Source of the DNA: a virus
Strand: one strand, 5' to 3'
Length of the DNA stretch: 29,362 nucleotides
Virus record (IMG/VR): IMGVR_UViG_3300031788_000397
Coordinates: 1-29,362 of that record
Position numbers and translations under genes: made by a program. This document shows positions 21,699 to 29,362 of the stretch, piece after piece. Position 1 is the stretch's first letter, and each line of letters begins with the position of its first letter. Below the pieces are notes generated by a model. That model was not told the origin of the DNA. It saw nothing but the letters and a program-made list of their open reading frames with translations, and made no database searches.

Positions 21699-23494
21699 TA
21701 GTCATGTGTCCTATACTTAGCTTTAATATACCCGTGAATGGCCACCTTTTGCAAGTGGATGACATTCACAGAGTTAGTTCGGACGATGATCTGCAACTCA
21801 GCTCCCAAGGTGCCACGAGGCAAGGAGCCCTGCTGACGTACATAACCAGTGGATAGGTCGAAGGATGAGACATCGGTAAACTGCAAGGAACCGGGGTCCA
21901 CAATAGTCGAGATCGTAACTGTGCCGACTTGTACAGGAGCTTGCAGCTCAATGTAACGGTAGTCCTTCGTGGTCTCAATGTTTCCACTGTCAGTGATACG
22001 AGACTGCATGAATGCCATGATAGGGAGACCGAAGTCTCCAGGGCCTGTGAACCAGTTGTCGATCTGACCAGTAACTTGTAGGTCAGTTCCAATTACCGGA
22101 TTGTCTGATTCCAAATCGAAGTAAACCTGATCTAATGCAAACCCCAAATTATACCATCCCTGGCTTCGCAAATCCCAGAAGTAGGTCTCGTTAAAAGTAG
22201 GAATGCAGAAGTGAACCATCCGGTCGTAGACGAAGCTCGTTACATCGGCAAAATCTGTATCGGAGAACGAGTCAATGATAGATTTGATGTTGGACTGTTG
22301 GTATCCGCCGTCTGAGAGGTTTGTCGGGGTACTTCCATCGAACTGATAGATTCCCTGTTTGGAGATCCACCAACAGACTCCGTAAGCAGTACATATTGAA
22401 CGTGAGGACCTACACCCAATGTCAAATAGCTTGTTAACTTGGAAATCGGCATTAGTTGAGCCAGTGACCTGGTAGGTAGATTTAGACTTGAAGAGGATGA
22501 GCTGTGATCCAATGGAGCATAGTCCGATAGCAACATCATTGAAGTTATTCTCCTCAACCGGAAAGAATCCCTGAACCGTATCAAAGGCCCAAGGCTCATT
22601 GTAGTTACTGAAGTATACCAGAGATGGGTCAGCAGTCGTACCAAAGCCCCAGACCCTCTCCTTGTACGTTGTAATGGCTTTAAAGATAGGTGGAGGGTCA
22701 CGCCTCAGAGTTTCTGCAAGATCAGCACTAAGAGCAGCATCTGAAGTAGTATCTGTGTAGGTAGTAGTACCATTCGGAATAGCAGCAACGAAAAGCCACT
22801 GACCAAGGGAGCCTCCAAGGCGGTAGATGTTTACTGTAGTTACTTGAGGATCAGTGCTCACCGGTATGCCCGTCAGAGTTACGCCTGTCCCAGTCACAGT
22901 TATAGGAAGAGAGAACGTACCAGCACTTGATTCTATGCCATTGCCTTCAAACGTGACATTGTAATAGTACGTGCCAAACATCGTAGCCGCACCATCTGGA
23001 GAAAGCAGAGGTGCGGCAGTGGGAGCTACAATCCCCCAGAAGGTAATTATACCAGTGATAACGTCGTACTTCAACGCTGCATCAACGCCGTCTGTAAAAA
23101 AGACCCAGGAGATTGAATCTGCAAAAGTGACCTGCTCGGAAGGAGACAAGGGGACAGGAGTAGGAATGAGGAATGGGATACCGCCTTCTACAGCTCCATA
23201 TATGAAACCCACCAAACCCACAGTTACAGCGAATAGGTACAGGGTAGGTAGGCCAGCTCTCATTACTCCATGTATTCCGTATACTGGACCAGGGAGCGGT
23301 GCACCAAGGAAGACGCTACGACCCTCGACAGTGACGAAGCCCCCGAAGCCTGAGTTTGGGACGTAGTTTTGACCGGCTACGAAGTTATTAGGAGAGACAA
23401 AATAAGGCTCAGTGGTCGTATCTAAGCCACCGAAGGGACCAACTGCAAGCAGTTCTCCCCAGTAGTCGTTAATGGGATCAGATACAGCAGGCAT
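21698..23494 (-). CDS. P22 gp10-like tail stabilisation protein
   Basis: A 598-residue beta-rich protein. The N-terminus has the GPFGGLDTTTEPYFVSPNNFVAGQNY pattern (residues 18-43 in outline) typical of podovirus stabilisation or tail-tube proteins, which list contact segments for a propeller. Further on, a VNIYRLGG plus FVAAIPNGTTTYTDT segment and repeated ERVWGFG / VYFSNYNEPWAF elements match that family. A CGI-type WISKQGIYQFDG repeat follows. It sits in the T7 gp12-like position and would seal the tail end. The stop overlaps the next gene's start. Confidence 0.75.
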   Translation of the reverse strand: MPAVSDPINDYWGELLAVGPFGGLDTTTEPYFVSPNNFVAGQNYVPNSGFGGFVTVEGRSVFLGAPLPGPVYGIHGVMRAGLPTLYLFAVTVGLVGFIYGAVEGGIPFLIPTPVPLSPSEQVTFADSISWVFFTDGVDAALKYDVITGIITFWGIVAPTAAPLLSPDGAATMFGTYYYNVTFEGNGIESSAGTFSLPITVTGTGVTLTGIPVSTDPQVTTVNIYRLGGSLGQWLFVAAIPNGTTTYTDTTSDAALSADLAETLRRDPPPIFKAITTYKERVWGFGTTADPSLVYFSNYNEPWAFDTVQGFFPVEENNFNDVAIGLCSIGSQLILFKSKSTYQVTGSTNADFQVNKLFDIGCRSSRSICTAYGVCWWISKQGIYQFDGSTPTNLSDGGYQQSNIKSIIDSFSDTDFADVTSFVYDRMVHFCIPTFNETYFWDLRSQGWYNLGFALDQVYFDLESDNPVIGTDLQVTGQIDNWFTGPGDFGLPIMAFMQSRITDSGNIETTKDYRYIELQAPVQVGTVTISTIVDPGSLQFTDVSSFDLSTGYVRQQGSLPRGTLGAELQIIVRTNSVNVIHLQKVAIHGYIKAKYRTHD

Positions 23495-24894
23495 TACTGG
23501 AAGTACGCAACCATGACCATAGTCATGGGGGTAAACGCCAACTGGTCATTACAGGTCCAGGTGACAGATGGTGAGGACCCGCCAATAGCCGTACCGTAGA
23601 ATGTAAAGGGGAAGTTAGCTGCTGCACCATTCTGGTACTGTTGAGGACTATTAGGCCAGGTAACACCTGCTCCGGTCCCTGTTAGAGTAAGGGTTTTAGA
23701 AGAATCTAGGAACTGTAGCGAACCGGAACATATAATCAGGAAGTTGTCACTAGCTAACCCAGGTAGTGCGGGTAATGTAATCGAACCCGTTGTTGCTGGA
23801 GGACTGAAGTTAACTGCAGTAGCGTACGTAGCTCCCATATGAGGATGCGTTGAAGATACCTCAAGCTGGTATGAGGAAGGAGTATCTTGTACAATGGCTA
23901 TACTGTTGTCCGGTGATGTAAGGGTAACTACGGGTGTAGTACCATTCACTGTTATGGAGTCGCCTGCGTTTAGAGTTACATTAGCGAGTTGTGTGTTGCC
24001 ATTTACTCCTAAAGATCCGCCTATACTTGTGTTTCCAGTTACACCTAGGCTGTCAGTAGTTAGTCCTCCTGTTACCGTTTCTCCATTGGGAACAGTTAAA
24101 CCACCACTTATTGTAGCTCCAGTGGAGACATTAAGCTGGAATAGATCAGTAGGGGCTCCCGTAACAGAGAGTCCGTCAGTCATAGTGACAGCACCAGCGA
24201 CGCTAAGGGTACTGTCCATAACGACAGGACCAGTAAAGGTTGAAGTGCCCGTGAAAGTTGGGTTGTTGAAACTCGGTGGGATAGGGGCTCCCGTTATACG
24301 AGCATAAGGGATATCTCCAGCTACTAGGACGCCTTCTTCGTTTACAGCCCAGACTTGGACCGTGTTAACAATGAAGTTGTCGAGAAGTGAGTTAACAGAG
24401 GATGAAGTGTTCGTTACGTCAATTTGACGCGCCACAACGACAGTAGCACTGCCAGCATCCCAGGTAAGATTTACCTGTTGCGAGGGATCTCCCGAAGCCA
24501 GTACTACTGGGGGTGTGCTTATGACTGATCCATTAGCATCTATCTCGAAAAACTCCTGCCACACAATAGGGGTGCCAGGAATAAGTGTGGGAGGACCGTA
24601 CTTCCAATTCCAGGTGCCTGCCTGACACATCTCCATGGCATACGCTGGGATGTTTGGGTTCGTAGGGTCCTCTTGAGTCCATTCGAGTGTAGTCTCATCA
24701 AAGTCGGCATTAACGACAAACCAGAGACATCCAACAACCTCGCGGATGACAGCGTAGGTTGCTCCAGCTTCAGAGGCATCAAATATAAGGCCAGGGTAGA
24801 CCGTATTGATGACAATATCATACGGGTACACATTTGCATTGGACGTAGAAGGGACAATGCTAAAGGGGTAGTAAACAGGTCCTAAATTAGCCAT
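23494..24894 (-). CDS. Tail-fibre-like protein with beta-repeat stalk
   Basis: About 466 residues from the ATG at 24894. That start is chosen because GGGGAGG precedes it and it overlaps the adaptor stop as TAATG, whereas the frame's TTG extension to 24912 has no such site. Residues 1-200 look like a mixed virion-attachment domain. Residues about 210-330 are a Thr/Gly/Val/Ser repeat region starting with NPTFTGTSTFTGPV, typical of fibrous beta stalks. The C-terminal 120 residues form a compact beta domain (SITLPALPG, FLIICSG, SLQFLDSS) likely to be the tip. It is presumably a host-binding or appendage protein. Confidence 0.72.
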   Translation of the reverse strand: MANLGPVYYPFSIVPSTSNANVYPYDIVINTVYPGLIFDASEAGATYAVIREVVGCLWFVVNADFDETTLEWTQEDPTNPNIPAYAMEMCQAGTWNWKYGPPTLIPGTPIVWQEFFEIDANGSVISTPPVVLASGDPSQQVNLTWDAGSATVVVARQIDVTNTSSSVNSLLDNFIVNTVQVWAVNEEGVLVAGDIPYARITGAPIPPSFNNPTFTGTSTFTGPVVMDSTLSVAGAVTMTDGLSVTGAPTDLFQLNVSTGATISGGLTVPNGETVTGGLTTDSLGVTGNTSIGGSLGVNGNTQLANVTLNAGDSITVNGTTPVVTLTSPDNSIAIVQDTPSSYQLEVSSTHPHMGATYATAVNFSPPATTGSITLPALPGLASDNFLIICSGSLQFLDSSKTLTLTGTGAGVTWPNSPQQYQNGAAANFPFTFYGTAIGGSSPSVTWTCNDQLAFTPMTMVMVAYFQ

Positions 24895-25745
24895 TACCAA
24901 TAACCTCCCCAACCAGTACCGCGTCCACCAGTTCCGCCACGGGAAAAGTATGTACGCTTCGTGATGGGCACAAGAGTTTTAGGTTTCGTAGCCTGAATCC
25001 TCTGTATCCAAGGAGTAATCTTCTCAGTTACTTCTTTTTGGTACATCTGTTGAGCCTGAACCATGGCGGAGTTGTGGTCAGAATACGACGCATATTCAAC
25101 CATCTTCCATGTGATAGCCTCAAGAAAAAGAGCAGGGAAGATAGAAGCATCAGGAGGGTTCACCAATGCTGGAGGTTCAGGAATGTAGTCGATCAAAAGG
25201 TAAATGAACGGTGAAGGGGCTGTATTCTGAATAGGGATAGGCACAACACCAATGTAGCCACCTCTTAGGTAGTACATCGGACGGCTGTTACCTCTGTGCC
25301 ATGGCTCCTTAGTGGGATATGGACCGCCAAAGGGGGTGTGAATCTTGGGGTATGTTTCAGGGATTTGTGCTATGTATTGAGAGGTCTGCGGAATGGTGTT
25401 TGCCCTAAAACCAGAGGTGTTATCATACTGCTCAATGATGTCGCCCTCAAGGGTGTAGATATCAGTACCAATGAGTTCTTGTTTAAAGGCAAAGGGGAAA
25501 TTGGGGTTTGCAGGATTGAAGGAAGCAATATAGACCCGCATGAGCTTCATAAGTTCGGGAAGTTGATACTCCTGCTGATCAGTTACCAAGAGGAAGTTCT
25601 GAGTAGCCTGCGGGAAGTCCACTTCGAATGCAAGCTGATTCTGAGCACGATTAGCAAGCTGCACAACATCAGCAGCGGTAAACCTCTTGGTAGAGGCTTC
25701 ATCCATCATAAACCGAAAGGTGTTAGATATTTGACCTAGGTTCAT
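24894..25745 (-). CDS. Head-tail adaptor (gp11-like) protein
   Basis: A 283-residue protein whose N-terminus follows the adaptor layout: an MDEAS..RFTAADVVQLANRAQNQLA helix pair (about 14-39), then a strand FLLVTDQQEYQLP (51-63) and KLMRVYIASFNP. Later there is a YIPEPPAL segment, then an ALFLEAITWKMVEYA helix and a helix with YQKEVTEKI before a Gly-rich tail. Podovirus connector/adaptor proteins share this helix-strand-LP order. It lies between the basic protein and the fibre-like gene, the T7 gp11-like position. Confidence 0.75.
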   Translation of the reverse strand: MNLGQISNTFRFMMDEASTKRFTAADVVQLANRAQNQLAFEVDFPQATQNFLLVTDQQEYQLPELMKLMRVYIASFNPANPNFPFAFKQELIGTDIYTLEGDIIEQYDNTSGFRANTIPQTSQYIAQIPETYPKIHTPFGGPYPTKEPWHRGNSRPMYYLRGGYIGVVPIPIQNTAPSPFIYLLIDYIPEPPALVNPPDASIFPALFLEAITWKMVEYASYSDHNSAMVQAQQMYQKEVTEKITPWIQRIQATKPKTLVPITKRTYFSRGGTGGRGTGWGGYW

Positions 25746-25746
25746 A

Positions 25747-26364
25747 CTAAACCCCAGTCTTCTTTTTCCTAGAACCTTTAACCGCGCCCTTTTTCCCGCC
25801 AGGGATCTTTGATCTTTTTGTTTGCGTCCCTAACTCAGCAGCGTAGTCACTTTCTTTAGAAGTTGAAATAGCTTTCCGTTTCGGTCCACCGACGGCCTTT
25901 GGTCCTTTAGATGATCCTAGCGCCGGACCCTTAGACTTGCTTCCAAGTTTGGGTGGTCCTTCAGATGATCCTAGTGCCCTCTTATTAGAGGGTAGGGCTT
26001 TTTTTACGGGAGTAGCCCTTCCGAGATGCTGGTAACTTGTCGATCTCTCAGGAACCAAAGATTTAGAGGCTGATTCTTCGCCTGTATGAGGGACCATGCG
26101 GGACATAGCCGATTCAGCTACATCTGCTCCAGCACTTGCAGCTCTTTCTCCGGGAATGGAGTAAGGACCAGAAGACATGATCTTGCCGAGTTGATCCTTA
26201 GCAAAGCCGCGAACTTCGTCTCCGAAGTTGAGCTTACTTTGGATCTTTTTCTGAGTAGCTGAACCCGCAGAAGCGTTCTGCCGCTGACGCGTATAATATG
26301 CAGCTTTACGAGCTTTAGGATCTTTAATCCCTTGAACTGCTTTTTCGTCTTCAGTCATTGCCAT
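25747..26364 (-). CDS. Strongly basic low-complexity virion-module protein
   Basis: A 205-residue protein, rich in Lys, Ser, Gly, Ala and Pro. The first 45 residues are helical and charged. The C-terminal 80 contain near-repeats of LGSSxGP / SKGPxxG and end in GGKKGAVKGSRKKKTGV, giving a very positive tail. It overlaps the upstream structural gene by one base. Likely roles are DNA contact inside the head, scaffolding or head completion, but no family match is claimed. Confidence 0.6.
   Translation of the reverse strand: MAMTEDEKAVQGIKDPKARKAAYYTRQRQNASAGSATQKKIQSKLNFGDEVRGFAKDQLGKIMSSGPYSIPGERAASAGADVAESAMSRMVPHTGEESASKSLVPERSTSYQHLGRATPVKKALPSNKRALGSSEGPPKLGSKSKGPALGSSKGPKAVGGPKRKAISTSKESDYAAELGTQTKRSKIPGGKKGAVKGSRKKKTGV
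25901..25978 (-). repeat. Two imperfect 24-nt direct repeats encoding ALGSSxGP
   Basis: GGTCCTTYAGATGATCCTAG at 25901-25924 recurs at 25955-25978, with two mismatches over 24 bases and a period of 54 nt (18 codons). It lies inside the basic protein gene and encodes its LGSSxGP repeats. Confidence 0.8.
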
Positions 26365-26798
26365 TAGCTTGCCATTAGTATGACGTTAGTCGTACCCGTA
26401 ATCGGAGGACCCCCAACAATAGGAGCAGAAACAAAACGTAATGCAATTGCATTGGCTTTGAAGTTGAGCACATTCAAACCAATAGCGTTTACCATTGGGT
26501 TTGACCATTGAGTACTAGACTCCGTGGAAGGAGAAGGACACAAAAACCAAGCGGGAACTGCACTCGTTCCATTTGCCGTAGCAAGGTCAGTAGTGAAGAA
26601 CGCAGTAATTGCAAGACCAGCCCCGTCGCCAGTTAGGCCAAGAGTAAATTCTCTGAAGCAACGAATCAGAGAGTAGTTGTTTGGGTAGATCCCTGGAGGG
26701 GAGACATAGTAAAGCAGCGGACCTGAGTCTGCTGCCGCAGTGAAGGAGTATATTACTTCTCCCGCCGCGTTTCCGATAGTTGCGTGACTACCTGCCAT
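26364..26798 (-). CDS. Putative virion structural protein, 144 residues
   Basis: A beta-rich, Ala/Gly/Thr/Pro-heavy protein with hydrophobic strands throughout and few charges, typical of small capsid or tail structural proteins. It has a distinctive ...LLYYVSPPG... segment (28-36) and a C-terminal ITGTTNVIL strand. Its end overlaps the next gene's start by one base. No family is recognised. Confidence 0.65.
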   Translation of the reverse strand: MAGSHATIGNAAGEVIYSFTAAADSGPLLYYVSPPGIYPNNYSLIRCFREFTLGLTGDGAGLAITAFFTTDLATANGTSAVPAWFLCPSPSTESSTQWSNPMVNAIGLNVLNFKANAIALRFVSAPIVGGPPITGTTNVILMAS

Positions 26799-26805
26799 AC
26801 ATCAC

Positions 26806-27780
26806 CTATAGAATGAACTGATTCATTTTTAGGTAGGTGAGACCTTCCGCCGGTTGTTGCGGGTGATTATCAACAGGAGTACCATAAACAGTTACCACGA
26901 AGGAAGCAGTTGGGCTAGTACCACCATTAAAGACAAAGGTGAGAGTCACGGCTGAGTTAGCCGCGAAGATAGCATCATGGTAAGCCGTAGCGTATATCGA
27001 ACCAGAGATGAATGCCTGACTAGCATTGAAGGTTGGGATGATTATATCAACGGGGAAGAGAGCATCTCCAGGTATAGCCACAGCAGATGGAACCATTGGA
27101 GGGTTACCGTCAGTTTGATCCAAAATTGGAACTGTGTTGGGATTAGGACCACCAGTTCCAGCTACCATTGCTGCTCCACCTGCGGTAACCGTTCCGTGCA
27201 AGCTATTCGTTGTGAAGGTATACAGAGGTGTAACAGCGTCATAAGTCAGAGGCTGAAAAACCATTTCAGTCCCTAAAGAGTTTGCAATGTACGCTCCGCC
27301 GAAGAACTCAGACGGTGCATAAGGTGCAACCATTGAGCCATTGAAGAGCGGGTTGTAGTTGAGAAATGTAGTGAAGTCAGCAACTACTTCTTCGAGAGTG
27401 AGATCTCTCGTAGTAACCGTGTAGACAAAAGGTAGAAGTTGATTGTAGCTGTAGGGGATCTCAGTACCGATGGTAAGAGTTATTGTCTCACCAGCAGCGA
27501 AGACACCAGCAAAGTCAGCCCAACCATATGAGGTGTTGAGTGCAGGAGGTGCAACAGAATCAGCAGCAGTGTACCCACTAACTAAGTTCACGACACCAGT
27601 AAGGCCCACAGCGGGGGCACTAATCAGAGAGTACGAGAGATGGGTAAACTTCATGTTCAAGCCGAGAGAAGCTGGGAAAGGACCACCACCAGGACCCACA
27701 GGTGTCAAATAAGAAATAGGAGTCCAACTATTATAGCCAAGACCTTTTGGGTTCCTATTCTTCGCTTGGATATTGGACAT
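26806..27780 (-). CDS. Virion structural protein, 324 residues
   Basis: A mostly beta protein with low charge and many Gly, Thr, Val and Pro residues. It starts with a basic segment (about 1-15) and has a GETITLTIGTEIPYSYNQL strand region and a SAVTLTFVFNGG region with a strand TASFVVTVYG near the end. GAGGAAATTACAG upstream supplies the ribosome site. Its position after the capsid gene suggests a head or head-fibre protein. No specific family is recognised. Confidence 0.7.
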   Translation of the reverse strand: MSNIQAKNRNPKGLGYNSWTPISYLTPVGPGGGPFPASLGLNMKFTHLSYSLISAPAVGLTGVVNLVSGYTAADSVAPPALNTSYGWADFAGVFAAGETITLTIGTEIPYSYNQLLPFVYTVTTRDLTLEEVVADFTTFLNYNPLFNGSMVAPYAPSEFFGGAYIANSLGTEMVFQPLTYDAVTPLYTFTTNSLHGTVTAGGAAMVAGTGGPNPNTVPILDQTDGNPPMVPSAVAIPGDALFPVDIIIPTFNASQAFISGSIYATAYHDAIFAANSAVTLTFVFNGGTSPTASFVVTVYGTPVDNHPQQPAEGLTYLKMNQFIL

Positions 27781-27937
27781 CTGTAATTTCCTCTTTTAGA
27801 GCTTCTCGCTCTCGTTCTGGTCTAGGTGTGTCTTTGATTCCCTTGTGCGGTCCCCCAGGTCTAAGGTTCGTAGGAGGTCCCAATCTAGGGACCTTCTTCT
27901 TCTTAGGCACCCATAGATCCGACAACGCCTCTAGCAT
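27755..27937 (-). CDS. Possible small basic Pro-rich protein, 60 residues
   Basis: The frame fills the 123-nt gap between the capsid gene and the structural gene at 26806-27780, overlapping both (35 and 26 nt). After nine residues it is basic and Pro-rich (PKKKKVPRLGPP) and then acidic (REREALKEE). The ribosome site of the next gene lies inside its 3' end. A start at GTG 27910 would avoid most of the overlap with the capsid gene. It could be real or a chance frame. Confidence 0.4.
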   Translation of the reverse strand: MLEALSDLWVPKKKKVPRLGPPTNLRPGGPHKGIKDTPRPEREREALKEEITDVQYPSEE

Positions 27938-28850
27938 CTACGGTACCCCAGACAGCGCGGAACTCAGTTGATTGGAACATGTTCTCGCTTTGTTCGTCCA
28001 TCCATGAACGCTGTTCGTCCCATTTGACTGAGGCGAAGACTGAGTGGGAGTCTTGACCGGGTTCGCCTTTGCCAGCAAGCACGAACCACGGAAATGGTCC
28101 GCCAGCAGCGGCGGTAAGGTACACGATTGGCATTGGGGTGATTGAACCAGCGACCGCGTTGATTCTGTTCTCATTTGAGGTTGGGTAGTAGGTTGAGGAC
28201 AGAAGCTCTGAAGCCGTCTGCTGCAAGCCGAGTGGGAAGATCAACTGCGAAGGGGTTCTGTGGGTGACAAGGCCACGGTCATCTGGGATGTTCGCCATTA
28301 GGACGTATGCTTGTTGAAGCGTTTCGACCGTAAGGGAGACTGCTCCTAGATAGTTGCTGTAAGCGTGAACTAGTGGTTGTGCAGATGCCCCTTGGAGGGG
28401 ATGTGCGTTAGAGCAAAGGGGCTGCCCGTCGGCGAGTACGATGGCAGGGTTAAACGCCAGGTTAAAAACATTCCAGAACAAGAACTCCTTGGTCTGATCA
28501 GAGGAGTACCGAAGTAACCCAGGAAGTTTCGGAATGATTCGTTTGGCATCTTCCCTCATCATTATCTTAGTGACTTGATACTTTAGCGCATAGGATACAT
28601 ACGGGAAAAGACTGACGAGACCTTCTTTTGAGGCATCAATTGCAGCGGCCTGACCTTCGATCAGTTCGTCAAGAATCCCGAAACCCACCAAGGACATCAT
28701 TTGGAGGTAACCGTGTGCCGGGTCACCCTCATAGTTGTTGAAGACGGAGGGATAACGAAGTGGCTCAGTCGGAGTTGAATTTGTGTAAATCTTATTCAAC
28801 TGCTTCGTTTGAGCTTGGAAGTAAGTCCTACTGTTGAGCAAGTTTGACAC
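27903..28850 (-). CDS. Major capsid protein, HK97 fold
   Basis: A 315-residue protein with the capsid segment layout: an N-terminal arm, then LADGQPLCSNAHPLQG (138-153), a Leu/Thr-rich VETLQQAYVLMANIPDDRG region (175-193), TPSQLIFPLGLQQTASELLSS (199-219) and a NENRINAVAG region, ending in WFVLAGKGEPG. The DG..L.s..HP element followed by sN and the G.p..Li.P..l...A..ll.s element is familiar from Mu gpT-like and other HK97-type capsid proteins. No scaffold or protease gene is seen nearby. The start at 28850 follows a four-base gap. Confidence 0.85.
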   Translation of the reverse strand: MSNLLNSRTYFQAQTKQLNKIYTNSTPTEPLRYPSVFNNYEGDPAHGYLQMMSLVGFGILDELIEGQAAAIDASKEGLVSLFPYVSYALKYQVTKIMMREDAKRIIPKLPGLLRYSSDQTKEFLFWNVFNLAFNPAIVLADGQPLCSNAHPLQGASAQPLVHAYSNYLGAVSLTVETLQQAYVLMANIPDDRGLVTHRTPSQLIFPLGLQQTASELLSSTYYPTSNENRINAVAGSITPMPIVYLTAAAGGPFPWFVLAGKGEPGQDSHSVFASVKWDEQRSWMDEQSENMFQSTEFRAVWGTVDARGVVGSMGA

Positions 28851-28854
28851 TTAA

Positions 28855-29362
28855 TTATTCTCCGAGGGAGACTGCGAGAGCAGCAAGGTTGAACACGATT
28901 CTTACCCGTGCTCCGAGGTTACCCACATCACTGCCTGCACCTGGGTACAGTGCTTCCGAGGAAGCGAATGGACCATTAATCTTTCCAGTGATGACAGCGA
29001 CTAGATTTGTGGAGGTTGGGTCAGCTACATAGAACCCAGTGACGGGGTCTATATTAAGACCGACCGGAGTCCCGAGAGTGGCTTGCTGAGTTCCACCAGA
29101 AACCCACCCAGTTGTTGCAGTCAAGTTAATACCAAGTGCCACACCGAAGCCAAAAGTGACAACAAGTGTCTGAGATGGTGAGATCGGAAGGAGTCCACCA
29201 ACTTGGGAGATACCGAAGACATTTTGAATAGGAGCCGGAGGGATAATCGTGCCGCCGTAGTTAGCGTTTGAGTCATGTTGAGCTAACCCAACAATACCCG
29301 TTGCCACGTTAACCGGAGCAGGGATGATACCAGGGGTAACAAGGATAGAACCACCTGCGAGA
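28855..29362 (-). CDS. Capsid decoration-like protein, 5' end beyond the window
   Basis: The frame ending at 28855 stays open to the right edge (a GTG at 29307 is not needed as a start), so only the C-terminal part is seen. It contains ILVTPGIIPAPVN..ATGIVGLAQHDSNANYGG, the pattern I associate with small capsid cement proteins (LTPG..., GIA..DA..G...). It is followed by Gly/Val strands and a VGNLGARVRIVFNL end. It precedes the major capsid gene, the usual place for a decoration gene. Confidence is moderate because the N-terminus is missing. Confidence 0.6.
   Translation of the reverse strand, partial: LAGGSILVTPGIIPAPVNVATGIVGLAQHDSNANYGGTIIPPAPIQNVFGISQVGGLLPISPSQTLVVTFGFGVALGINLTATTGWVSGGTQQATLGTPVGLNIDPVTGFYVADPTSTNLVAVITGKINGPFASSEALYPGAGSDVGNLGARVRIVFNLAALAVSLGE

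Noticed and set aside
22971-23366. 131-residue plus-strand frame opposite the stabilisation protein
   Set aside because: Antisense shadow of a supported gene.
23894-24307. 137-residue plus-strand frame opposite the fibre-like gene
   Set aside because: Antisense shadow of a Thr/Val/Gly repeat region; repetitive DNA keeps several frames open.
25296-25739. 147-residue plus-strand frame opposite the adaptor gene
   Set aside because: No motif or ribosome site; antisense to a supported gene.
27781-27902. Possible minus-strand promoter between capsid and next structural gene
   Set aside because: No convincing -35/-10 pair was seen on the minus strand.

Overview
The window is a piece of a tailed double-stranded DNA bacteriophage genome, most likely a podovirus. 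It is packed with short, overlapping genes and splits into two convergent arms. Nothing in it identifies the host beyond ordinary bacterial features: Shine-Dalgarno sites, sigma70-like promoters, an intrinsic terminator, and ATG, GTG and TTG starts. I see no tRNA, integrase, CRISPR or IS element. Terminase, portal, RNA polymerase and lysis genes are absent and presumably lie outside the window.

Plus-strand arm (1 to about 12.6 kb): early and replication genes. The first 1.5 kb holds very small genes, including two Cys-rich putative zinc proteins and a one-span membrane peptide. These sit with two similar sigma70-like promoters and one intrinsic terminator. Next come a prim-pol/RepA-type primase-helicase with a C-terminal HTH, a strong hairpin, a fragment of a second SNF2-like helicase, and an intact SNF2-like helicase. 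These are followed by a UDG-fold protein, PhoH, small genes, and a nucleotide block: ThyX, an HNH homing endonuclease and dCMP deaminase. DNA polymerase I with a 3'-5' exonuclease domain follows. The arm ends with a recombination block: a Cas4/RecB-like nuclease with a probable Fe-S cluster, a Sak4-like RecA ATPase whose P-loop lies at the C-terminus, a putative ssDNA-binding protein and a VRR-NUC nuclease. dCMP deaminase would supply dUMP to ThyX for dTMP, which PolA would use.

Minus-strand arm (12.6 kb to the right edge, read right to left): virion genes. The order is a capsid-decoration-like protein cut by the edge, the major capsid protein, three structural proteins (one strongly basic), a tail adaptor, a fibre-like protein, a P22 gp10-like stabilisation protein, a set of small disordered proteins around a GNAT-like protein, a Gln/Asn-rich protein, an ATP-grasp ligase, a coiled-coil internal protein, a large internal protein with a lytic transglycosylase domain, a metallophosphoesterase and a small hypothetical protein. 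The order resembles T7 genes 10-11-12-13-14-15-16, with the ATP-grasp gene between the 14-like and 15-like positions.

The most unusual points are the apparently circularly permuted Sak4-like ATPase, the PurD-like ATP-grasp enzyme inside the ejection-protein cluster, and the helicase fragment just upstream of the intact helicase. The two arms meet tail to tail with a 32-nt overlap and no visible terminator.
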